DNA of 64,000 nt, taken from contig NC_089422.1 in NCBI RefSeq assembly GCF_013426205.1, positions 8,459,001-8,523,000 on the forward strand, in the 5' to 3' direction. Position numbers and translations under genes: made by a program. The stretch comes from Metarhizium brunneum (lineage: Eukaryota; Ascomycota; Sordariomycetes; Hypocreales; Clavicipitaceae). The notes beneath the pieces are model-generated. The model ran no database searches. It had not been told where the DNA came from and was given only the letters and a program-made list of their open reading frames with translations. Of the stretch, positions 10,793-23,056 are shown piece after piece. Numbering within the stretch: position 1 is the first letter of the stretch; every line of letters starts with the position of its first letter.

Positions 10793-12441
10793 GGTGTTTC
10801 ATACAGACGTCTAATTCGCAATGAGGAATGATTTTTGTTTTTCTGATGTCGAGATGATCTTTACAAGTCAGTGTGAATTAGCAGCAAAGCTTCAACTGCC
10901 TGCAGAGAATGTGCGGCTATTGAGGGATTTGCCTTGATCTGCTGCTTAATCTCCTGCGTAATATGTGCCTAACTCTATCGACTTCTCCTGTTGGCGTTTC
11001 GCCGTTGCCACGACAGTTCTCTGGCCATGATCGTAAACGTTTCTGAAGTCTGCATCTTCTTCGTAATGTCAATCTGTCATGAGAGGCACCGTGACAGAGC
11101 AAAGAGCGACGTTGACGGATACAATGAGAGGACATGCACGAGCTGGTTGAGTAGCACCGGATCAATTTAACTAGGGAAAGAAAGTGTGCGGCAAGTTAAG
11201 TGTGATACCAAGAAGATGACCGGCGCGGTAGTGCTTAGTAGGTGGCGCCTGGGCTCAGGTCACATCAATGGATCGATCAAATGTCGACTTCAATGTTAAC
11301 AGTATGTCTGGTCTGGCGGGCCTGAACAGACAGTCCGGTGCCGCTTGCCAGTCGTGCTGCTCCGTGCTAGGCTCCTTTGGGGGCACTGGGTGTTCCCGGA
11401 TATGGAACCACCAGACCACATACAGACAGTAGAGTCACTCGGCTTGGGGTCGAGGTGAATATGTCCTACCAGCTACTAACGTAAAATCCGGCGCGGCAAC
11501 TGGGCTGAACCAACACCTCAACCGCCATTTCTGGCATGGAGTGTGACTGCACATCCAACGATCGAAACCGCCACATCGAAACCGATAATTGGCTAAGCAA
11601 TTAAGCCCCCCGATTGAGTGACATCCCGTCCTTCCACTCTCCCAATCCACCTAAAATGCGACTCCAACTGGCGCTGGAATCATGGTGTCAAGTCTATAGT
11701 CTTAGCTAGTCTGTTGCGCTAGACAACGTTGTGGCTTGTCGCCGGGGGCAGGTAGTGAGTGATGGGTTTTTTTGTCATTTAATGATATAGATACATTACA
11801 TGCCGTGGTATCACAGCTGTGGGATCATGACCAATCTGCAACCCTGGTGGTTCCGAATCTGGAAATATCCTAATTTTAGCAGGGGACCACTTGGCTACAG
11901 GTCATAAAAGGAAGAAACATGGCGGCGGTGTGTGCATCTTCTGTGCGGCAATATTGGCTGTTGAACTATGCCACTCGGCTACAGCCAAAAATCCCAAAAA
12001 GCCAGCTAAAAAAAAGGAAGAACGAAAGAGGTTAGTCCTCGTGATGTATAATTATCCAGTGCAGCTGGCACAGACGGGAATTTAACGGCGGCACAAACCC
12101 CGAGAACCGGACATGGATTCAGATGCCGAACGGCCGACGCAGCCCCACCAGACCTATCAAGGCCATGTGGAATGTGTGGAATCTTTTTGCGTGGCCAATT
12201 TCTAAGACCTAGTCGCCGATTACAAAGCCCCACCTCATCGAAGCACGCCAGAAGCTTCCCCCCTCCAACCGTCGTCATACTTAAGCAAGCAGCAGCTCCA
12301 GCTTGACCCTCGACAACCTACATCAAACAAAAAGGACAGCTTCAATCTTCGCACGCATATACGTACGAGCCACAGTCGCGCACATCCACAAGCCGCGTCA
12401 ACCAACCCACGTACTCGAACAAGACCACGCACAACTTCAAA
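10793..12441. other. intergenic region upstream of thioredoxin
   Basis: About 1.6 kb without a supportable coding frame on either strand. The last ~200 nt before 12442 are C/A-rich with short pyrimidine tracts, as in fungal promoters and 5' leaders. Confidence 0.6.
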
Positions 12442-12825
12442 ATGGCTCACGCAGCCCAGCACATCACCTCGCCCGAGGAGCTCGAGGCCCTCCTCTCGTC
12501 AACCACCTACGTCGTGGTCGACTTCTTCGCCGACTGGTGCCCGCCCTGCCGAACCATCGCCCCCATCTTCGAATCCCTGGCCGCCAAGCACAGCAAGTCG
12601 GGCTACTTGGCGTTTGCCAAGGTCAACGTCGACCACGTCCAGGCCGTGGCCCAAAAGTACCGCATCTCGGCGATGCCCACGTTTTTGTTCTTCAAGGAGG
12701 GCAAGCAGGTTGCCGTCAATGGCCAGTCCATGATTCAGGGCGTTGACCCCAAATCTCTAGGGGCCGCCGCGGAGAAGCTGGCTGGTTTGGCGGCCCAGAG
12801 GGCTGAGGAGGCCCAAAAGGCATAA
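12442..12825 (+). CDS. thioredoxin (CPPC active site)
   Basis: Intronless 127-residue cytosolic thioredoxin, a disulfide reductase recycled by NADPH-thioredoxin reductase. The fold is recognisable from VVVDFFADWCPPCRTIAPIF (about 24-43), the KVNVD strand, and the cis-proline in SAMPTFLFFKEGK. The redox pair is Cys33/Cys36. The dipeptide between the cysteines is Pro-Pro rather than the usual Gly-Pro, which in known thioredoxin variants shifts redox potential. A C-terminal tail of about 25 residues rich in Ala, Glu and Lys goes beyond the ~105-residue core. It ends 235 bp before the convergent ferric reductase. Confidence 0.95.
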   Translation: MAHAAQHITSPEELEALLSSTTYVVVDFFADWCPPCRTIAPIFESLAAKHSKSGYLAFAKVNVDHVQAVAQKYRISAMPTFLFFKEGKQVAVNGQSMIQGVDPKSLGAAAEKLAGLAAQRAEEAQKA

Positions 12826-13059
12826 TGTGGCCGTTTTGGAGGGGGGAGGTTTGGATCACGGTTGTTGCGTTTCGGGATTTTGGCAGTTCGCCGGCGGCCT
12901 CATAGTGAGGCGGGCGCGCTTGGTTGATGCAGCTGTCTGTGTTTGTTATGAAGCATATGAATTATGGGATATTTCTCAAGTCGCTACGTCGTTTTAACAT
13001 TCTGAATGTGAATGCTGCCTGTCGTGTCTATTTCTATCGTGAATCATGTCTAATGCGCG

Positions 13060-15516
13060 CTACCATCTAAAACTCTCCTCAAAATACTCTATCTGAGAAG
13101 GGAAAATGTCCAAGGCTTCTGTTACGGCCCTTCTGGCGTCGTCGGCCATTTTGGCTGGACCGCATGCAACGACGGCAAGAGTGCGTTCGCCTGCATCTTC
13201 CGCGGCGGCGAGAATAATCGCCGCGGCGTTTGGTCGTCTATAATGCCGTGACGCTTTGGGCGGCATGTTTGCGCCGATGTTTCTCTCCGTCTCGGCAGAA
13301 AAGTACAAGTCGATGGCGAAACTCGCATCGCCGAGAGCTTCTGCCATGTCATTCGACAGTACCTCCGCTGCGAACTCTGGCTCTCGTATCGCCCAGTGGA
13401 TGTGGGTGGACGTTGTTTGCTTGTTGCGGCCCGTCAAGACCTTGAGATAGGACATGGGCACGACAACGCCGCTGCCTCCTACGACGAACAAGACGTGGTC
13501 GAACAGGTGTAGCGGCTGGCTGTGTCCGTACGGCCCATCTACCAGCACCCGTATTGACGCTGGCTGCGGGGAGTCCTCCGAGGCCAGATCTTTCAGTCGA
13601 GCTGTAAAGCTGTCGTATGGCCTGATGAGAAACGTGAGAAACTTCGGGTTTGGCTTGGCCATCTCTTGCTCCTCTGCACCGATTACATCTGACTCGAGGA
13701 GGGGGGCTTGCTCCCCGAAGGGCTTTCCTGGCAGATGCGAGTCTGAAACGGATGCCACGGTAAACGGGTGACTTTCCCAAAATCGCTTGTCGTCGATGAC
13801 TGAGAGATAATAATACGTCCCCGGTCGAACTTTGTATGCTCTGAAATGACACGGAACGTGGAGCCGCACAATGTTTGTGGACAGGTTGTACGTTGCGGTG
13901 GCGACGGTTGGCTTTATCGTCGGGTTGAAGAAAATTATTCGGAGGATGCGTAGGACTCTGTCGAATACCCATATGAATACGGGGACCCAGAAGAAGGCGT
14001 CGTAATGGCCGTTGAAGATGGAAACGTGGCTAACAAGGTTAGCATTGCCCTCGGGCCCAACAGCCGAACCACTCACCCGAGCATAGTGACGAGGATAAAT
14101 ATCGACATGCCAATGTGTAATACGAGGAACAGCTCGTACTTTTGGCGCCGTAGCCAGTAGATGGAGCAAGCCATCAAGGCGCACATGAGCACCGTGGCCT
14201 GTCAATGTCAGCAAGTCTCCGTAACATGTGAAAGCAGAAAGACTCACCACTTCACCCGCGAGCCAGAACATTTGCGTCCACCACCAAGCGAAATATGTCC
14301 ATCCTCCTTCTGAAACGGAGTCAATAGGAGAATCCAATAAACACCTGATTAGCTCTGACGTACCTTTCAGAATCAGCACCGTATACCCCAGCGAATGAAC
14401 AACAGCCTGAAGAGTGGCAATCCTGGCCACCCAGCGGTGAAAGTTGTTATACGTGCCAAAGTCCCACCCCGTAAGCCAAATGGCAAAGTTGTTACGCATG
14501 CCAAAGAGCCAAATGATGGGGAAGTTGGCAAACGAAATAATCCCCGTCCGGTCGGAAACGTAGCGCAGCCACTGTCGTGTTGGTGTAGAGAAACTATCAA
14601 GGTCAGCCATGGTCGGGTCAAATTGGAATCAGAGCATAATCCGGCAGCACATACTAGAGATTGACGGGTGTGATTTTGTACCCGAATATGCTAAATGCAA
14701 GATTCATGATGGCAAACGCCGCAATTGTGAGACTCTGTATCCGAGGCGGAATCGTGCCGCACCACACTTCCGTGGCGCATCTGTACCCAAAGGTTGCGGG
14801 TATGACAATCCTGCTCTTCACCCATGTTGCCGTCTCAGAGCGGCGGCTGCGGTACAGTCGGTACGTTTTCAAGAAGCGGATGCATCCGAGTATGATTCTA
14901 TTGCCAACACCTATAGCCAACACAGCCAACCAAAACAAAATCATGGAAAAGCCGTACAAAAAGTGGTGATGGGTGACATATCTGTACGCGTCCTTTTTTC
15001 CCCAACATTAGCTCAAGCTTCGCTGGCGCATATACAACACACAAGTAGACAGACAGCCCTTCTTACCAATGTGTCAAACCACGCTTTGTAAAGCTCAAAA
15101 GCCGGCACGACAACCTCCTTCACCGTGGCGTTGGGCGCAAACGTCTCACCGAGCCTGATGTGCCGCAACCGCTCAATGTCGCCCGGCGTGTAATTCGAAA
15201 TGATGGAAATGGGAGGAAGCGCATCCATGTCGGACCCGACACACGTCTCGTTCAGGGCCGCAACCTCGGCGGCCCGCGCGTCCTGGTCGCAGAACATATC
15301 CAAGCACAGATACATGGACGTGACGGCCCTTTGGCTTCGGCACATCTCAACCCTTGACTTGGCGGGCAAGACCTCGGCGTCGCTGAAGTGCACTGGCGCC
15401 AGGGCATTCTGGCACGACTGAAGGCACAAGTCGGCGGATCGTCTGGGCGGCTTTGCTGCTGCAAGCCGGCCTACGAGGCACCAGCAGAGCGCTGATGCCA
15501 GACGCGCGGTTGGCAT
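13060..15516 (-). CDS. ferric/cupric reductase transmembrane component (FRE family), copy 1
   Basis: Plasma-membrane metalloreductase passing electrons from NADPH via FAD and two hemes to extracellular Fe(III)/Cu(II). Six exons: 15516-15067, 14992-14655, 14593-14364, 14309-14248, 14198-14077, 14029-13060, giving 723 residues. A signal peptide and a cysteine-bearing outer domain (about 1-150) precede the ferric-reductase helices; heme ligands are probably the His in NFHRW and VVHSLGY and the pair in the next helix (FLVLHIGM...LGHVSIF). FAD-binding HPFTVAS and NADPH-binding GGSGVVVP and VACGPAKMADD follow, then the typical FRE end EESFRW. Three of the introns lie where the frame stays open, so a naive translation of the last part is misleading. 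The ATG at 15516 directly follows another ATG at 15519. Confidence 0.92.
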
Positions 15517-15559
15517 CATCTCATCTGTGCTGCGGGCTGCGGAATGTCGATTTACCAAA

Positions 15560-15809
15560 GTGAGTTGGATGCACTGCGCCCTTTTTTTAGTCTTTACGCG
15601 TTAGCTTGGCGAAGAGTCATCTGATAAGATTGATAAGCGCCCCACATCGTGGCCCCTTTGTGACGACGGAGACTAGGGCTTTTTTGTACATTTTGAATCT
15701 AACAAAGAACACGAAAAAGTTTTTATTAACGTTGATCTTTTTTAATAAAAAAAAATAACAATGATAATAACGATGATAATAAAATCTACGACTCTCCTCT
15801 AGGAGCCAT
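15560..15809. other. A/T-rich spacer between tandem ferric reductases
   Basis: About 250-290 bp separating the stop of the upstream reductase from the start of copy 1. It contains T/A runs and ATAATAACGATGATAATAAA-like low complexity at 15735-15785, consistent with a 3' untranslated region followed by a short promoter. Confidence 0.5.
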
Positions 15810-18171
15810 CTACCAACCAAACGTTTCATCCATCAATACTAACCCTCCCCTCACTGTTGCACTGCGACCCAAGGTGCAGATGGTGTTCCGGACATCATCA
15901 GCCATTCCCGGCGGGCCACAGACGACGACTCCAATGGGACCCCGGTCTTCGGATCCACACGGCGCTGTCAGCTCTTCTCGAAGAATGGAGCCGACGTCCA
16001 TCCGCGACCCAACGTGCGTTTCGATATCGACCGTGGCTGAAAGGCTGCTCATTTCGTCCCTGAAGACGGACCTGAGGCTGTCGTTGCGGATGCCCCAGCA
16101 CAGCCGGGCTGGTCGATTTCCGTGCTGGCGCAGAATCGGCAAGACGGCGCTGAGGCCGACGCCGCCGGCTATACACAGGATCCGTGTGCACCGCGACAGC
16201 TGGCTCCCGGCCGAGGAGTGGTACGAGCCTTCGAGGAAAACAGGGATCCGGATCGGGCCCCCGGCGGCCGAGACTCTGGCGGCAAGGCGCGCCGTCATGC
16301 TTGACCGGACCCTGACGGCGATGGTCACCCTGGTCTTGCCCGACGGCCGCGTGGCGACTGTAGACGCAGTTGTGGACGGGGAGTCGGCCTTGGCCTCGAC
16401 TTCGACCTCTGCGCTGCGAGTCGTCGTTCGAGCCGTCTTTTCCACGTCTGTCACGTGCAGGTTCTCCAGGCTGCCACCCGCGTCCGTCGCGTGGGCCGAG
16501 AAGGACGACGCGATGGAGAACGGGTGGTTTTCCCAGAACCGCCACGAGAGCGTTGGAAAGTAGAGGTACGCCACGCCCTCGGCAAAGGCGTCCTCGATGT
16601 CGATGCGGACATAGTCCCCGTCGGACCCCTCGACCGGCGACACGACCGCCGTCTTGAGGCCGGCCAAGCCCACGCGCAGCAGCCTGGCCGAGCGCTCCAG
16701 GAGCCAGACCGCAATCGCGACGAAGACCCAAATCTCATAGCCCCAGTTGTGCCTGTACCGCTCCCAGATGTGGTAGTAGTACCCGACGACGAAGAACACC
16801 ACGAGCACCTGGTGCGTGCACAGGAACAGCTCGTAGGCCTTTTGTCTCACGACCAGGAGCGAGCTGGGCCAGAGCGCGGCGGCGCAGACCGTCGCGACGA
16901 TGCCCCATGTCCAGTACAGCTTCGCCGCCTCGTCCTCGTACATCCCCTCGGCGACGTAGTACCCGAACAGCATGAGCGAGTGGATGACGGCGAGCAGGAT
17001 GGTCCAGTACCCGAGCCACCTGTGCAGCAGGATAAAGGTGTCGTACGGCCAGTCCGTCAGCCACAGGAGGACGTTGTTCCTGGCGGAGAAGACGAAGAGC
17101 GCCACCATGTTGCCCATTGCCAGCACGCCGGCCCGGTTGCCGATTGTGCTAATCTCCATGGACTCTATGGACGGGAACGAGGTCTGCGGGAAGAGTGCCG
17201 TGTAGGGGGCCACCAGGAAGACCGTGTTGAGCACGGAGATGAGCAGGATGTAGAGCGCCTGTCCTCTGGTGGGCATCAGGCCGCCCCCCGTGTACGGGGA
17301 CACGGGCTCGCGGTGCGATTTGCCCCATGCCGGCGGCTCGACGAGCATCGAGCTGATCCATTGCCATGTGCGGCTGCGACTGAGCCCCGGGACGAAGCGG
17401 ACCAGAGAGAGAACCGCCGGCGCGAAGAGCGCCACCAGCAGAAGAACGAGGCTGCGCGTAATTTTCTCGTTAGAGGAATACAATATCACAGCGCGGTCAG
17501 AATCGTCCCCGTCGTACTTACGTGTATTTCGCGTGGCCGGCTTCGTTGATCTCGAACCCCTTGGCGCCGTTGTAGCTTTTGGTCCAGTCCTTCTGGGCCA
17601 CCACGCTGGTGACATTGAGAGGGGCCCGAGGTTTGATGACGGGCAAGGGGCTGTCCACATGGTCCATTTCGTCGTGGTCGTCTTCGGAGCCATGGCTCCC
17701 TCCGTGTCGGCGCAGCAGCTGTCGCTTGTGGCCGTGGTGGTCACCGCCGCCGGCTGAAGTCTGATTGCGTCCAACAGCACTCTGCTCGTCAATCTTGGCA
17801 AGGCGAAGTGCCTCGCCGTAGGACATGGCCGGCTTCCACTCGAACTTTGCCACGGTGCTGGAAGCCAGATGCGACTCCCAGTAGTCCTCGATCTTGGCGA
17901 GTGAAGGGTGGTCAGACTGGCCGCAGTACATGCTAATGCACAGCGCCAGCGTGCGCATAAAAGCCTGGTCGGTTGTGAAGCATTCCGGCGGTGTCTCTGC
18001 GTCTTCTCCCTTTGGCGTACACAGCAGCGGGCAGGATGAAATCGAGGCACGGCAAGCAAAAGCGCAAGGAGGGTTGTACATTGTCTTGCCTAGCCCTACC
18101 ATTCCTGTTCCGTCGGCGGCGGCCAGCCCTGCCTGCAGGACCAGCCCGCAGGCGATCCATTTGGACGCCAT
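15810..18171 (-). CDS. ferric/cupric reductase transmembrane component (FRE family), copy 2
   Basis: Second metalloreductase, 763 residues from two exons (18171-17522 and 17451-15810). Signal peptide at residues 1-20 (MASKWIACGLVLQAGLAAADG), then a luminal/extracellular cysteine-rich domain (Cys pairs around CAFACRASISSCPLLC and LCISMYC) and a His-rich stretch (DHHGHKRQ and EDDHDEMDH) that could bind metal. Helices follow with ILLHRWLGYW...AVIHSLM and YELFLCTHQ...YYYHIWERY supplying four likely heme histidines. FAD: HPFSIAS; NADPH: GGVGLSAVLPIL and VVCGPPGMADDV; C-terminus MDETFGW. Between the FAD and NADPH motifs lies an insert of about 60 residues rich in Ala, Thr, Ser and Glu. Start chosen at 18171 because the signal peptide begins there. 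It lies head-to-tail with copy 1. Confidence 0.93.
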
Positions 18172-19706
18172 TTTCCGAATCTCGAGTTGTTGCTCCTGTT
18201 GTCTGTAGACGGAGCAAGGCTGGTATCGAATCTCGCCGGCAGTCTTCCGGTCCTCATACAATGTTGACAGCTCGTGAGGACTGTTGGCAACATCAGCTCG
18301 GCGGTATTTTTGCTACGCGGTCTAGACGGACAGGAGTATCGGGAGTATTTATTTGAGGCTGTGGGCTGGTGTTGTTTACTGCCAAGACGACATCTTGTCA
18401 TGTTTAAACCCTTCCATCCCCGACATGTTGCTCATTTGCGCTCAGAGTATCCGCAAAGGGACTATGTCGAGTCAGACGTCTGGGGTCTGCTTGTGGGTCG
18501 AAAGTCCTCAGGGCTGAAGGAAACCAGGTTACAAAATCGATTTTCAAGTTTGAAGGGAGTCAGCGTGGTGTCGGTCTTTGTAGGGCATCATTAATTTGTT
18601 AACTGCCATGACTGGCCGTCGGCTTGGCTGGTGTAAGTCAGGCCCAATCAGAGTCGCACCGCGACGGTGATTCAGGAAACCAGGGACAAGTCACTGGTAG
18701 TACATATCTACATGCGTGTGATTGTTTCCAGAAGATATCTTGGTCATGCAAAATAGTGGAGAGATGACCTTCCATCGTCCAATATCCCGGCTGGCAGTTA
18801 CTTGGCAAAGAAACAGCAAAACTCCACGTGCCACGTTTCAGTTGAATAGAATTCGGGCGGCTTTGTCTTCTTCATTGGTATCTAATCCACCTCGACGCAT
18901 TGGCACCATCTTGCAAAAATAATAAAAATAAACTGGGGGGCCCGAATGCGATGTCGATATAAACGGAGTTGTCATTCATGCGCGACAACGTACGAGACCG
19001 ACAGTTACCGACCAGGCATCAGTCAAGTTTCTTGCGCCGCAACCTAAAGATGCAAATTCATTCTATTCGAAAATACACCATAGCTCTATGTAACCAAAAT
19101 TGCACCCTCACCAGCCATCCGGCATCAACACATTCTGCTAGCTTGATTGAACAACCGTACACAAAAATCTCGATAAAGTCAATGGCTCCAACGCCACATG
19201 GACAGATACGGGGTCATAGCGAAGGAGAGCAGGGGAATTTGCATTGGCAGGGGGCCGCAAATTCTTCAACATCTCCGTTTCAACTTACTTTAAAGTTATA
19301 CAGTTCCTGTGATTGGCTCGCGGGTGAGAGAATAAGAGCAGGTTCTTTGACAGCAAATCTCCACATAATTACTCCAGCGTGTCCAAGCAAACCAAGGTTG
19401 ACGGTGGAGAAGAACTTGCAACTGAATTTGATCCCGGTGCAAGGGAAGCAGACTGCTTGTTCTATTCAATGTAAGACACGATGCGTTTAGGCCTCCTACA
19501 AGAAGAGGCCATATTTTGGTTGGTCGTCTTCATTTTCCCTTGCAGCAAGATGCACAATGAAGGCTTTTTGAAACATTCTCAAGACGACCCAAATGTCTTT
19601 GCATTGCTGCCCTTTGTAAATGAAATGTACGGGGTATCGTAAAACGTATTGACAAGAAGCTCAGTTAACATTTCGCCCCGTCTCGAATCACGGAAGTGCT
19701 CGGAGG
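18172..19706. other. intergenic region upstream of FRE copy 2
   Basis: About 1.5 kb with no supportable gene. A 173-codon frame at 18969-19490 has composition and repeats unlike protein and no recognisable motif, so I treat it as chance. The proximal part presumably holds the FRE promoter; no iron-responsive GATA-type array is obvious by eye. Confidence 0.5.
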
Positions 19707-22149
19707 CTACATGCACACAACCCCAATGCTTGATATACCGCCCTGGGAAGTGTGAGCCGTCATTGTGCCAAAGAAGCCTACCATGATTCTTCCCGTCTCG
19801 CATGGACTTTGCGTAATGTCGTAAATGTCTACTTTGTCTTTGCTCGGCGTATCCTCCGAGCTGCTAGTATTCTCTGGGTTGCTAGTAGTCCGCGAGCAGA
19901 TTGTCTGGCCCTTATTGGTGAAAATCTATATTTCCACACGTCAGATAACTAAGAGCAATAAATAAACAAACGTCGACGGCTCACCTGGAGGCTCACTAGT
20001 ATCTTGGTCCAAGGGTCAAGGACACTCTCGACTCTGGTAATCCGCTCTCCTCCTGCGCCATCAATGGCCAGCGAAACCATGGCCAGGTCTTCCCCGAGTT
20101 TGAGTCCGTAGCGTGGCCGGGTGAATTCCACTTGTTCCATTCTTTCGCCGTCCTGATCAAAATGAAAAGCTACAGAGCGCACATGCTTGTCTGCTCTGAT
20201 GACGACCTTGTTGAGGTGTCGCAGCCGCTCTCCTCGAGATCCGCCAAAGATACAATAATGATACGGCTGCTGCAGGGGGCGGTCAGCCTTATTCAATCTA
20301 ACGAATTTCAAGCCCAGCGGTGGTAGGTCTGGGTACCAAGTCTCCTTTCCAGGCACTATGCGCAGATCTACTTGCTGGTCCTCGCGCCGGACCTCCCGTG
20401 CAAAACCTTCGTCATCTTGCGAGACGGAGGGCCACGGATCAGAGGTAGAGCATATGGCGATGCCGACGAGTTTGAATCCCTATATTCAGTCAGTTAGTCA
20501 TAGCACATTCTGATTTGGGGGGGACGGGTGGCAACTTGCATCGAAACTGCACCTGATCTGCTTCACACATCGCGGGACGGGATTGCCGTCGTCAAAGGCA
20601 GCAGTAAGCCTGCGCTTTGGAAGCCCTGTATGCTCCCCTACCCATTCAAGAGGCTTCCCAGACTCTGTAAGAAAGCGCAAGCCCCGAACCCCGAGATTAT
20701 CCAGGGCGATATCGAATCCTGTGATGAATTCTCCCGCCCTGCTCTGATAACCGCAAGAGGGTGTTGAGTAGTCCTTGGAATGAAAGTAGCCCAGCGTCCT
20801 CTCCTCGTTATTGGCACCGTAGAGTCGAAGTCCAGATATGTAACGCTGATTAGAAACCGTGGTGAAAGAGAAAGCAACATGCCTTAGGTCGTCATGAAGC
20901 TCGATGTTTTGATCAACTATCCCCGTTATATTTGGCACCATACACAATGCGATTTTGTTGTCATGGCCATCGTTCTGCCAGAAGGCCTCGTCGTTTGTAA
21001 TGTCTGATGGTGAGCCTCTCAGGAGCTTGGAGTTTTCATGTCTTTGATGTATGAGATGGCACATTCGGTGAGTCAGTCGCAATATTCGTCTCCGGTTGAT
21101 AGCCGCGCGACAATTGTGGTACTTGATGCACAGCTGATACCAAAGATTCCACCGGTCGCCCAAGCCACGAGGCATCGTCTCGTACACATACCAGAGATCA
21201 CTATCCGGAGCGAACCGAGACTCCCAGAATCCGAGGAACTTTTGGGAATCGGTAAAGATTGGATCCGCCAGTTGGAGGTTCCTCACGCTACCACTATGTA
21301 GATAAAGGAGAATCTCCGCGATGACTTCGTTTGGCAGCGTTCGCATGGCAACGATTTTCGTTCTTCTCGCGACGTCTCTTTGGTGCATATGCTAATGCTG
21401 TTTTGTGCATCTTCAACAGGGTTGGGGTGATGTTCAAGTCTCGCCATCATCTCATGCAACTCTGGCAGGTCATTCGGGTCCATAGGATTCTCGGCATAGT
21501 GGCAATCTCTCCCTAATGAGAAAGACTCTCCGCTATACAAGTTGAAAAAGCCATCCTCCCCCTCGGGTGGCGCGAGCGGTTGTAGCATTTCATGATTGTG
21601 TCCCCAGAAGGCGCCTTCGTTGCTTAAAGGGAACGATGTGCAGACGTCAAAGATGGCCTGTACATCTGCCGTCATGTCCAACCCCCTCTGGACTTGGCAA
21701 AGCATTTTATAGCAGGGTTCGTGAATTGGATAACCAGGCCGTATTGGTCCTTCGTGGAAGGGGCGGAAGCCATATAGCAAGCCATGATACTCTGGCCGTT
21801 CGTTGGTGGTTACGCAGGCAATAAGCATAGGATGTTCCAAGTCATTCTGGATCCATAGAAAGCCATCATCGTATGGAAGAAGATTCGAGAGCAGGACATC
21901 AGCGGTCGGCGTATTGCGATTACTGCGTACTTGGGTCATTAGTTGTCACGGGACAAGAACGATATTCGGGTGCAAGACGACCTACATGTCATCAGATGGT
22001 GCCTTTTTATACACTGCAACATATTTGTCTACATTAGCATCTACTTCAACACTAGCCAGGCGAGTTGGGTAGATTCCATACTTACCAGCGCGGACTTGAT
22101 GTCCTTCAAGGATCGCGAAGCCACACAGAAAGCATGTTGTGGAAGGCAT
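19707..22149 (-). pseudogene. F-box domain protein with an apparent frame break
   Basis: Fungal F-box family with a large uncharacterised C-terminal region; F-box proteins recruit substrates to SCF ubiquitin ligase. Exons: 22149-22086, 22013-21986, 21922-20540 (containing the break), 20479-19985, 19925-19707. The start encodes a CFLCG pair; the F-box core is LPNEVIAEILLYLHSGSVRNLQLADP, about residue 205, and the far end holds GFKLVGIAICSTSDPWPSVSQ and RYGLKLG. The frame before the F-box (ending near LEHHPNPVEDAQNS) and the F-box frame differ by one base, and no intron of plausible length and phase joins them between about 21430 and 21330. The intron 20539-20480 is best explained by a GC donor (GCAAGT). 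The rest looks intact, so a recent frameshift or a sequencing error is likelier than an old pseudogene. Confidence 0.6.
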
Positions 22150-23056
22150 TATAGAGTAGTTAACAACTTAGATCCATCTAAAGTGATAAAAATAAAATGA
22201 AACAACATGACGTTGCCAGTATGCACGGTAAATGAAGTAATAAGGCTGAGTGCCCAGGATGGAGAGGAGCAGCACATTTTAAATGGTAGACAAGAATTCG
22301 CCTGCAGTAAAGTCGAGCTGCAGAGATGCAGGCAGTCGCCATGTTTAAGAGGAATACAGGCATAGTTCAGCAGATATTCGCCTGTTCTCCAAGCCTAGAG
22401 CCTTCTTCATGGGCGATTTTCCCTGTCTGTTTAATGGTTCATTAACGGCACAGATCAGTCCAAGGCGACCTCACTCCTGATGCCCTTGATTGTCGGCCAT
22501 CTGTTCAGCTTCTGCTCTCGGACTGTTCTTGCAGAGTGCTCATATGCTTGGCCCCTTAGTTACGAGTGAATATCATGAACGACTATTCAGCGCATTCGTC
22601 GTGATACACTGGTTCGCCACTGCAAAAGCCGTGTTCACACTTGCCTCGTAGCCCGCCTTTACACGAGAATCACGGCAACGTCACAGATGTCTCCGTTGCA
22701 TAGTACTCTACCATCAACAAATTCTGTGTAAAAAACCATCAAGTTCACCACCGGGCAGCTTATCTGCCAGCTATCCTTGAACTTGGAACACGACACTGTG
22801 ACAGCAGAATATCTCCTTGCGCACAAGGCAGTTCTCACCAGCATGAAGGACTGCCGACAAACAAAGAAGTTGCCACAACGCCAACATCACACTCGTCAAA
22901 GAACTAGGCGGCCATGTTCACTGAAGCAACCTAGGTTCAGAGCTTTGATCTTCTCAACCTCATGACAAAACAACCTATCCGATGGGTTGACAACAAGAGA
23001 TAGGCCATAGCTTCGAGCCTAAAATCAGGCGCATACTTGTCCATGAACAAAAGACC
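22150..23056. other. intergenic region
   Basis: About 0.9 kb with no supportable gene, between the promoter of the F-box gene and the 3' side of the hydroxyacid dehydrogenase gene. Nothing recognised. Confidence 0.6.

Noticed and set aside
16455..17549. Long plus-strand frame (364 codons) antisense to ferric reductase copy 2.
   Set aside because: Shadow of the GC-rich codon pattern of the real minus-strand gene.
18969..19490. 173-codon plus-strand frame in the gap upstream of the ferric reductases.
   Set aside because: Composition and lack of motifs suggest chance; no splice-extended model improves it.
21283..21939. Open frame that continues past the frame break to 21283.
   Set aside because: The tail beyond the break has no family resemblance; the F-box frame is the better continuation.
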